Shown piece after piece: positions 44,737 to 53,120 of a stretch of DNA of 64,000 bases. The first letter of the stretch is position 1; every line of letters begins with the position of its first letter. Source of the DNA: Nitzschia sp. DOCU1. Taxonomy: Eukaryota > Bacillariophyta > Bacillariophyceae > Bacillariales > Bacillariaceae. A program made the position numbers and the translations under genes. The notes beneath the pieces are model-generated. The model searched no databases, had not been told where the DNA came from, and saw only the letters and a list, made by a program, of their open reading frames with translations. Location: positions 1,860,001 through 1,924,000 of the forward strand of contig OX595997.1 in assembly GCA_951394045.1 (NCBI GenBank), given 5' to 3'.

Positions 44737-45615
44737 ATGGCAAATCAAGCAAGTTGTATCTACTCCGATGTCGCTACCCGCAACAACCGGGCGGTTGAAG
44801 ACATGCTCAATGGTGACTTGGCATCGGCAAATGCTGGCTTTCGAGACTGCTTTGTCCTAGTTAAGCAATGTTTGGCCGACGGGGCAGATTGCCACAACTC
44901 TCACGAGGAAAGTTCGAGTGCTAGCAGCGTCCGACGACCTCTACACTATAGAGCATCATCAACATCGGCGTCGTCTTTCTCTGTACTACGGCTCGTGGCC
45001 TCTCCCAGAGGTGTTCGTCAGCAGACCCTTCAAAACGAGGAAGACGATTTCTACGTCTTCGATCGACCCATTCTCGTTTGCTACAATAACGGTATCGATC
45101 ACGACATTGTTGGAATGGGGCAGGTTTTCTCGGCTGCACTTATCTTCAATATGGCATTGCTCTTTCATATCAAAGCTCAACGCGGCGGGGGCCTCGTCCA
45201 TAGTGCTAAGGATATGGCCAAGGCGCAACAGCTGTATCTCACCGTGGTCAAGATTGCGACTTCTCGAGAGAATGGAGAGGAAGAGAACCAAATAAAGCCC
45301 ATGATGAAAAATCCCAAAGCTCAGCGACAGGCACAAAGGCAACGGGAGTACGCCTCTAAGTGGACGCTGGAACTCGGCTTAGCAGCTATCAACAACTACT
45401 CGACGCAGCTCTACTATCATGGACTTGGCGAGCTCGAAATGGCCGAACGAGCTGCTGCAGTACTTCAATCCTCCATTTCGGAACTTTCCCCAGAACTCTA
45501 CGTCTTCTCCACGTCTGAATGGGATCAGATCATATCAAATTTTTTGTTTCTGACTATGACCAAGACTCGGCCTGCTGGTGGAGGTCTAAGCATTCCATGT
45601 GCTCCGGCAGCCTAG
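44737..45615 (+). CDS. APAA-tail family, member C (292 aa)
   Basis: The ATG at 44737 starts MANQASCIYSDV, a little before the conserved RNNRAVEDMLNGDLASA and FRDCFVLVKQCL. A Ser-rich variable loop follows, then FYVFDRPILV, the central helix SAALIFNMALLFHIKAQ, KAQQLYLTVVKIA, and LELGLAAINNYSTQLYYHGL. LGELEMAERAAAVLQSSISE is a TPR-like turn. EWDQIISNFLFLTMTK and the terminal SIPCAPAA complete it. It is closest to member E (51332-52207), with which it shares much of the middle (RQQREYASKW-like segment). No targeting signal; function unknown. Confidence 0.78.
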   Translation: MANQASCIYSDVATRNNRAVEDMLNGDLASANAGFRDCFVLVKQCLADGADCHNSHEESSSASSVRRPLHYRASSTSASSFSVLRLVASPRGVRQQTLQNEEDDFYVFDRPILVCYNNGIDHDIVGMGQVFSAALIFNMALLFHIKAQRGGGLVHSAKDMAKAQQLYLTVVKIATSRENGEEENQIKPMMKNPKAQRQAQRQREYASKWTLELGLAAINNYSTQLYYHGLGELEMAERAAAVLQSSISELSPELYVFSTSEWDQIISNFLFLTMTKTRPAGGGLSIPCAPAA

Positions 45616-46235
45616 TGTTTCACGGTGATCTTCACTCCTCGCCCGAGGACCTGTTACTGCCACCAGTACATCATGTTGCTACCCCCACGAATTGCGACTC
45701 AGTCCTCGCCCCCCGGCGGTCGTGGTTGCACATAGTAGTGTACTCGTTCCTCTTCTCTTGTAAGAACGTAGTAAACCCGCATTTCTACCACAAACAATTC
45801 GATGCTTGTTCGACTAGCAATTACTCTTACGAGCCCCATGCACACTACCGTATGACGCTTGCTATGGTGTGCTGTTCAAGGGAGTTCATACGATTAGTAT
45901 TTAATTTGTTGACTCCGGGGATAGTGCTACTAGCCATTATCATACCTCTAGTATCGTAGCCGCCTTCATCTGGCCTGCCAACGATTCCAGCTTGCTGCAG
46001 GATGGTTTGGAAACCCCTTTCATGGTTTAACACAATGCAGATCACATTTGGGGAAGTTGCATTTCTCGTCCCTTCCCCGATGGTGTTATGTAAGAGCCCA
46101 AGACCATCGCATTTTCATTTTTATCCCAACGAAAAATGCTCGCCTCGTTCTGCCTCCTGTATGTGGGTGCATGCGGAATGCCCTTTTTGGATGACAGCAC
46201 TATTCTTTCGGATTTGGCGCTTTGCTATGCCCCAT
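45616..46235. other. Intergenic; no gene recognised
   Basis: I see no coding or repeat signal that stands out, except the long inverted repeat just after it. Confidence 0.4.
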
Positions 46236-46392
46236 AAACCGTTTCGCTTGCGAGCGAGGACACGCTCTCCGAGAATGCGCCCCACGCGATAACTCGTGTT
46301 GTACGCAAAAATCGTATCCACTTCCATAACACGAGCTATCGCGTGGGGCGCATTTTCAAAAAAAGTGTCCTCGCTCGCAAGCGAAAGGGTTT
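46236..46392. repeat. Imperfect inverted repeat, 65-bp arms with a 27-bp loop
   Basis: The left arm (46236-46300) and right arm (46328-46392) are reverse complements over their whole length. The mismatches are one base near the outer end, a block of about eight in the middle and one near the loop. Shared blocks include tttcgcttgcgagcgaggac and atgcgccccacgcgat. It lies 189 bp upstream of member D. It could be a foldback or MITE-like element or an RNA hairpin; I see no flanking target duplication. Confidence 0.88.
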
Positions 46393-46580
46393 ATTCCCGA
46401 ACGCCGATGTTCCAATTATTCTTCGTCGATCCTACATTCTCCGTTTGAAGCGATGCTCCAAGAATGGGCCGAGGAACATTCGCTGCTCTTTATGGCATAC
46501 CGGGACTTGCCGGTCGGAATGGCCTCACAAAATCCAAATGCCCACATTCCAGAAAGTCAATCATCCCGCACGTCGACAGC

Positions 46581-47342
46581 ATGACTACCTTTTCCCAAGT
46601 TATTCGACGCAATGACGAAGCCGTCAATCAAATGCTTCAAGGCGACATTAATGTTGCCGGTCGCAATCTTCGAGAATGCTTTATTCTTGTCAAGGAATGT
46701 CTGGTAAACCTTCAGGACAACGACCAGCAAGGCGATTCTCAGAAAGAATCTTCTTCGGACCGCGACTACAATACTTCCCGCAAGAATAGACGTCTCTCCT
46801 GCTCATCGCCCTCTACCTCTGCGATTGAAGCTCTTTGTGACGACGAGTTCTTTGTGTACAATCGTCCCATTATCTTTGGCAACTACAAGTCCCTTCAAAA
46901 GATTGCCGAAAGTTCACCCTCTGCTCAGCTCGGCCGTCTTCTTTCAGCCGGTATCATTTTCAACATGGCGTTACTCTTGCACTTGCAAGCTCGTTCGGGT
47001 GTAAAGGGTGCCTTGGTAAAAGCCCAAAAGCTTTACGCAACTGTCGTTACGCTCGCCAGCGACGACGCTGCAGATTCCCAAGCATGGAGTATGTTTGCAT
47101 TCGAATTGGGGGTTGTCGCACTTAACAATTCCCTGAAAGCCAGTCTTGAGCTGGGAGACTTTGATCGTGCCGAGGAGGCTGCGGTATCATTGCAAGCAAT
47201 GGCGGCCTTGCTGGGCGAACCGCAAGCCTTCCTGGAAGCCAGTGCGTGGGATGAAATCGTGGCCAATGTCTTTACTTTGGTGGTGTCGTCCAAACAACAT
47301 GGAGGCGTTCCAACATTGATCCCTTGTGCGCCGGCGGCCTAA
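46581..47342 (+). CDS. APAA-tail family, member D (253 aa)
   Basis: The ATG at 46581 (MTTFSQVIRR) starts directly at the conserved region; an upstream in-frame start would add 39 unlikely residues. NDEAVNQMLQGDINVAGRNL and FILVKECLV match the family. A short variable loop is followed by FFVYNRPIIFG, SAGIIFNMALLLHLQA, KAQKLYATVVTLAS and the pair FELGVVALNNSLKASLELG, FDRAEEAAVSLQAM. The tail is AWDEIVANVFTLVV, ending LIPCAPAA. It is the shortest member. Soluble, no targeting signal, function unknown. Confidence 0.78.
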   Translation: MTTFSQVIRRNDEAVNQMLQGDINVAGRNLRECFILVKECLVNLQDNDQQGDSQKESSSDRDYNTSRKNRRLSCSSPSTSAIEALCDDEFFVYNRPIIFGNYKSLQKIAESSPSAQLGRLLSAGIIFNMALLLHLQARSGVKGALVKAQKLYATVVTLASDDAADSQAWSMFAFELGVVALNNSLKASLELGDFDRAEEAAVSLQAMAALLGEPQAFLEASAWDEIVANVFTLVVSSKQHGGVPTLIPCAPAA

Positions 47343-47507
47343 TGATCGGCAATACGCCGCTAATGCAATATTATATGCTTGCTAATAGCTACAGCAAAAC
47401 AACAGCAAAACGAACAATAGAAACCTGAACGATAGACGATAGAATACTAGAATCTGAAACAACAAGAAGGAGCAACTTGTTAAGAGCACTACGATACTAC
47501 TAGCTTC

Positions 47508-47774
47508 ATGACTATTGCTGACTTGTCGCCTGGGCCGCTGCTGCTGTTAGAATTAAAGGTTGTTTGGACCACAGTTAGAAATTCGGTTTTACTAACTGCT
47601 GCTGGAACAGCCGCCGTCGTAGCTCTACTAGGCAGCAGCTACTACTATGATACCGCACTACCTGGTAATACTACAAGCGGAGAGCAGAAAGCATACAAAA
47701 CAAAATCTAGAGTGCTCCTGAACCGCAAGACTAGCAGTAGTAGTTCCATCAACAATGCTCCATGCTGGTTGTAG
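47508..47774 (+). CDS. Small hypothetical protein with one hydrophobic segment (88 aa)
   Basis: The ATG at 47508 leads to a product with a probable membrane helix (SVLLTAAGTAAVVALLGSSY) followed by a polar Ser/Lys-rich tail. There is no recognised domain. Its short length and isolation make it doubtful. Confidence 0.28.
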   Translation: MTIADLSPGPLLLLELKVVWTTVRNSVLLTAAGTAAVVALLGSSYYYDTALPGNTTSGEQKAYKTKSRVLLNRKTSSSSSINNAPCWL

Positions 47775-48116
47775 CCCTTCGCCCCCATGGTGATGATGAG
47801 ATGCCCCGAGAGCAAGACCGAAAATCCCGATCGCGTCTTCCGCGACTGTGATCGGCACTCACGTTCTCAGAACTTGAATTTTCGTGCCCAACGGCTAAAG
47901 GACCTCGAAGAGGAGTTCGCAAGGAAGCGCGCGCTTTTTTGTGTATTACGCTCCTTACCTTTCTTCCTCACCGAGATGCGGAAGATTTGATGCCGCTGCT
48001 AGCGGCGGATCTTCACCATGGTGAAGCCATTCTGAAGTCGACAATCGTTAGCAGATACTAGTACTACCATCGACTAGTGTTGTAGAGTTGATTGCGGAAT
48101 GTCCTATTGATAAATA

Positions 48117-51100
48117 ATGGAGCTCCCCGTCTCCGAGCATGACGACGAGATACAAAGATCTCGTCATCGTCCACAAGGTCCTCCGATTCCCCGGTCCCTG
48201 GAAATCCACGAAGATGACATCCTTGACGCAAGCAGCAGCATCCCCCAACATCGCCGCGCTTCTTGGTCCGGCTCTACTCCGCCCCGGAAGCCCAGAATGA
48301 GCCGCAAGTACAGCATGGACAACTCGTATTATTATGATCATGACGGTGCTGATGCACCAGATGCAGATACGGAGAAGGGGGAGGTGCTAAATTCCAGCAT
48401 AGGCACATCCGGGCGTCGACGGCGTCCGTCCAGTGTGGCGACTACAGCATCTTCTGCGAGTTCCCCGCGATATCACTATTACTATGACGAGGAGGGTGCA
48501 TCGGACCACCACGACCATCATCGTCCTCATCCTGATGGTGTTGCCGACAATGTTCCTAGGCTCAACACGTCGCCTGCGGCATCCAGAGCATCGTCCGCCG
48601 AAGCATCCACCACGTCGCAGACTCCGACCATCCTTCGATCCAATCAACCCACGGCTGGTGTGGCCATGCCCCAAACGCATCCTCCATGTAACGGTGCCTC
48701 TACCTCTACCTCTACCCCGACCCGAGATTATTCTCGAGATTTATCTCACGACGACGACGATGACTCTTCGGGTCGAGATGACGAACAAACTCATGGCGAA
48801 AACAAGTCGGTGGGAAGTTCCACGTTTTGGGCCTCCTTGGCACCACCCAAGAGCTGGAGAGATATTACGCTAGGCCAAATTGTCGATGGCGTGTGTGGCA
48901 TGTTTCCCGAAGTGACTAGTGGAGACTTATCGTCCTTGTCACAATTGTTTTTCGATAACTTGTCTACGATCTTAGCAGCCATGTACGCCATTCAAGATTT
49001 GGCTCGAATATCACCTTCGGTCACTTCCACTGCTACCGAAGGGACGAAGGTACCACTAGCCGTTGACGACGATGCTACGTTGGGTGATGTCGACAAGAAT
49101 GTCTCGCTCGATACACTCAACTTGATTTTGTTCAACCAAGTGGCCACGGGCATTGGATTGGCGCTCTTTTTTGGAAATACCTATTATAGCTGGTTGGCCA
49201 AGCGACGGCGCGATGAATTCGGAAGGGACTACACGGCATTGCCCATTGGCATTTCGACTCCTTATGCATTTGCCATGGTTTTTAATGTCATTTGTAAGTA
49301 CCAACCCGTAGGCTAGGCCTTTGGCGCATTTCGTCACTCATTCACATTGGTATATTCTGGCATGGCAGACCCAATTTACTATCAGGAACGAAGTAAAGAA
49401 GGTGTTTCCGGCGATCAAGCATTTATCACGGCGTATAGAGTATCCTTGGCGGCCAATTTTGTTTCGGGCATGATTTCGTGTGCCTTTGGAGTGTTCGGGC
49501 CTTGGATTTTGAGAGTTGTACCTCCTCATGTATTGCTTATTCCATGCGCGGGCATTTCTATTGCATTTTTGGGACTCGAGCAAGTCACCAAATCATTTTC
49601 AGCACCGATTGTGGGTTTCAATTCCTTGTTTTGGATCTACCTGAGCTGGTATGGAAATGTAAGAATAGGATGGGGAAAGTACCGCATGCCAGAAGCCTTG
49701 CAAGTTTTGATTGTGGGTGTGATTTTGGGTTGGGCAACGGGATTGAATTCTCGAACGCAATTGCAAGAGAGTGCGGCCCTGGTGGGATGGATTGGTCCCA
49801 CGTGGGCGGGATCGCAATTGTTTGGTCAAGATTTTTCAATGATTCGAGAATTCATGGGATTGATTATACCCTTGGGTATTACGGCTCCGACATTATCGCT
49901 CATGTGTTTAGTGAGTACCAAGGAAGCGGGTGATCCCTATCCAGTAAGAGAGTCCTTGATTGTGGATGGTCTAGGAACCATTGTTGCTAGTATGGTGAGT
50001 ATTGCCGCACCGAATGGAAAATTGACATGCAGATCAATGACTGAGATATTCTTTCTAGTTTGGCAGTCCTTTTGGCACGGTGGTCTATATAGGTCATCCT
50101 TCACACAAACGATCAGGAGCGTTGATTTCCTACAGTTTTTTGAATGGCATTTTGTATTTGATTTTTTCGTGGTTTGGCTTATTGGGAGTCTTTCATGCCA
50201 TTGTCAACCCAGCGGCTGTCGGTACGTAAGACGGCTAGGAGGAGATGTTCGTGCTGTTTCGTTCCTCATTTTCTTCGGACTGCCACCATCAGGCCCCATT
50301 GTTTTTTTGATTGGTCTCTATGTCGTTGAAGACGTATTGGATTTCTTGGCCCCTCGCCATTTCGCTGCTTACGTGATTGGAATAATTCCGAGCATTTGTG
50401 ATTGGGTGGTAACTGTCAGTGGCCGAACGCCCGTTCAGGATGTGAATCCCAATAGTAGTGCCTACAATACTCAGCTATTGGGGACATCCTCCAACTGGTT
50501 TGGAATATTGGCGCTCAAGCGGGGATCCCTCCTCATTTCCCTCTTTTGGACTGCCATTGTTGTCAAGACGATTGATCGAAAATGGATTCAAGTTTCACTT
50601 TGGAGTTTGACGGCTGCAATTTTTGCCCTGTGTGGACTCATTCACTCGCCTCAAGCGGGATTTCAATACTTGACAGAAACGCACTGGGAACAATGTCAAG
50701 CCAGTACCGATGACTGTTGGGAAAACGCCGAACAATGGATGTTTCCAACGGCCTATATAATGTTGGCCGTCACGGCTTTGCTGGTGAATGCCGCCAAGCG
50801 TTGCGATTCGGCAATTCAAGATGAAATCGATGATAACTATTCCGCCATGGCTTTTGATAATTGGTTTGCTCTCGCATCGAAACAAACGTTTGTAGCCGAA
50901 GACAATCGATCTCAGTCGCGAAGTTATCTACCTTCCATTCGAGAAATTCAACAATTCCAGCGTCATGCTCTGCAGACCGATGAAGATCCTACTGCGCCAT
51001 CCTTGTCAAATGCAACTACAGCGGCAACGAGCCGTCCTCCGACCATCGACGAGAACGATGGCGACGACAACGACCTTGAAGTGAGCGATATGAATCGAGG

Positions 51101-51143
51101 AGATGCACCAGTGGGGAAACGGGTAACCGTTCAAGACCACTAA
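48117..51143 (+). CDS. NCS2-type (xanthine/uracil permease-like) membrane transporter, four exons
   Basis: Exons at 48117-49293, 49369-49994, 50059-50221 and 50293-51143 join in frame to 938 residues. Introns of 75, 64 and 71 bp have GT...AG ends (gtaagt, gtgagt, gtacgt). The first 240 residues are disordered and rich in Ser/Asp/His/Tyr. The membrane part follows the uncharacterised NCS2 group that has ALPIGI.TP (before the first intron), KEAGDPYPVRESLIVDGLGT (end of exon 2) and, across the second intron, MFGSPFGTVVYIGHPSHK. GALISYSFLNG and FLAPRHFAAYVIGIIP follow. At least ten membrane helices are apparent. A cytosolic acidic tail ends the protein. By family it should carry nucleobases or related anions with H+ or Na+; the real substrate is unknown. 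Confidence 0.82.
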
Positions 51144-51331
51144 GGCAGCATTGCCATCACATGCGTGCTGGTCAAGCTTGCCGCAGGCGCTACTAGGAAC
51201 TAGACTACTACGTCGTATACAGAGAGAACATAGATAGCGTTGATTAAGCATATTTAGCGTGATGTAGCATGTAAATGAAAATGATAAATTCCCTGGTGTT
51301 GAGGAAGATTGTATCGGTTAAAATCCCGTTG

Positions 51332-52207
51332 TTACGCGGCCGGAGCACATGGAATGTGTACGCGTCCAGGCTGATTCTTGGTCACAGTCAGAAATAAAAT
51401 ATTCAACAGGATCTGATCCCATTCAGATGCGGAAAAGGCATAGCGTTGCTGAGAAAGTTCGGACACGGAGGAATGAAGAGCCGCGGCTGCCCGTTCGGCC
51501 ATTTCGAGCTCGCCAAGTTCATGACAGAGCTGCGAGTAGTTGTTGACAGCCGCCAAGCCAAGTTCCAGTTTCCACTTACTGGCGTACTCCCGCTGCTGCC
51601 TCCTTCTTTGCTGGACCTCGAAATTCGTTAGTTCAACAGTGGTGATGTCAAGTACTGAATCGTCTTCGTCTCGCGAAAGAGCTATTTGGACGACAATTAG
51701 GTATAGCTTTTGCGCCTTGACCATAAAATTTTGCGCGTTCTTATCATGCGGAGTGCTGCCTTGAACTTTCGTATGAAAGAGCAATGCCATATTGAAGATA
51801 AGTGTAGCCGACAAAAGTTGGCCCGTTCCAACATTGTCGTAATCGGGTGCCCCGTGCTTGTAGTAAACGAGAATTGGACGGTTGTAGATGAAAAAGTTGC
51901 CCCTGTTTCGCTGAACAAGATTTTGCATTCCCCCCATGGGCCGAGTGGCCTCGAGTCTTAATGCAGGTGCGCGCAAACGTAGATCATGAATTGGACGACG
52001 GTCTCCTGCTGGTGACGCCGAGCTTTTTTCATCGGAAGATTCACGATGGTGTTCCTCCGCTCGAGTCAAACATTGCTTAACGAGAATAAAGCATTCACGA
52101 AAGCCTGCATTTGCCGCTGACAAGTGGCCAGTGAGAAAGAGCTCAACGGCACGGTTGTTTTGGGAAATAACGGTGGAGAAATTACAAGAATTACTTTCTC
52201 CTTGCAT
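51332..52207 (-). CDS. APAA-tail family, member E (291 aa)
   Basis: The start is ATG 52207. VISQNNRAVELFLTGHLSAA and FRECFILVKQCLTR open the family fold. After a Ser/Arg-rich loop come FFIYNRPILVYY, SATLIFNMALLFHTKVQ, KAQKLYLIVVQIAL and LELGLAAVNNYSQLCHELG. LEMAERAAAALHSSVSE and EWDQILLNILFLTVTK follow, then the tail HIPCAPAA. It is a close relative of member C, with opposite orientation. Single exon, no targeting signal, function unknown. Confidence 0.78.
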   Translation of the reverse strand: MQGESNSCNFSTVISQNNRAVELFLTGHLSAANAGFRECFILVKQCLTRAEEHHRESSDEKSSASPAGDRRPIHDLRLRAPALRLEATRPMGGMQNLVQRNRGNFFIYNRPILVYYKHGAPDYDNVGTGQLLSATLIFNMALLFHTKVQGSTPHDKNAQNFMVKAQKLYLIVVQIALSRDEDDSVLDITTVELTNFEVQQRRRQQREYASKWKLELGLAAVNNYSQLCHELGELEMAERAAAALHSSVSELSQQRYAFSASEWDQILLNILFLTVTKNQPGRVHIPCAPAA

Positions 52208-53120
52208 TGCTTCGGTGTTTCCTGGGGGGAAGGATGTTAACGTTTCATCACAAGGAGAAAAAAGTGAGTCGGAGGTAACAGCAGAGTTTCCAGAAACTTT
52301 CTAATTCATCTACACGGGCTTGCGGAACAAGATGATGATGCCCTATTATGATATGATGCCTTCTACGTACGCAACAAACTCGGATGCTCGGTTGTGGACA
52401 CTTCATGACGCACGGTAAAAAATGAGACCGCGGGAGTGTAAAATCTTATTGACAGGAAAAGGGAGAAGGATGATGCGTTGTCGTTCTTCAATGATTGGAC
52501 AATTGGCTGGAAGCCTTCTGCAGAGTTCTATTGCCTGCCAAGTCAGGAACGAAGCTGTCAATGGCGCCAAACTGTACCGTCTCTTTGCGGATGGATGTCC
52601 ACCGACACGAATGCAAGCTGGACCCGATGGGCCTTTCTTTGCAATCTCCGCTACGGCCCCCACGTGGAAGTACGAAATTGGGGATCTTTTTGGCGAGCCG
52701 GGTCATTACGATACCTGGTAGGCCCAATGAACTTGCGGCAGCAGCAGGCCACAAACAGGCATTTGACGTCACAACGAATGCAAATTTGGCGAACGGTCGA
52801 CTACCGGTACCTTACGAGGTCCGAGATCGTCGTTAAAAAGGGCGTACTACCGGTAGTCGTCGTCCAGCGACGAGACGATGAAGATGTGATAGGATCGTGA
52901 GGACGGGTGCGAAGGCGATTCTGTTAACTCATCCACTGAGCAGGCTTTCAAGGCTACGTTCCTAGAACAATTGGGTTGTTGTTTGGTTACTTATCGCCTT
53001 GCTTCTAGTTGAGGAACTAAATCAGCAGCAGTTAGTGCTATAGCAGCGGAAAAGGGCGACAATAGAGGATCTGCTCTACCCGTTCGGTTGACATCGATTC
53101 CCGACTAAGGCAAGCCCCCC
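52208..53120. other. Divergent intergenic region
   Basis: It separates member E (minus) from the coiled-coil gene (plus). CTACCGGTAG lies at 52847-52856 and TACCGGTA at 52802. Overlapping short frames at 52400-52900 have no recognisable content. Confidence 0.45.
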
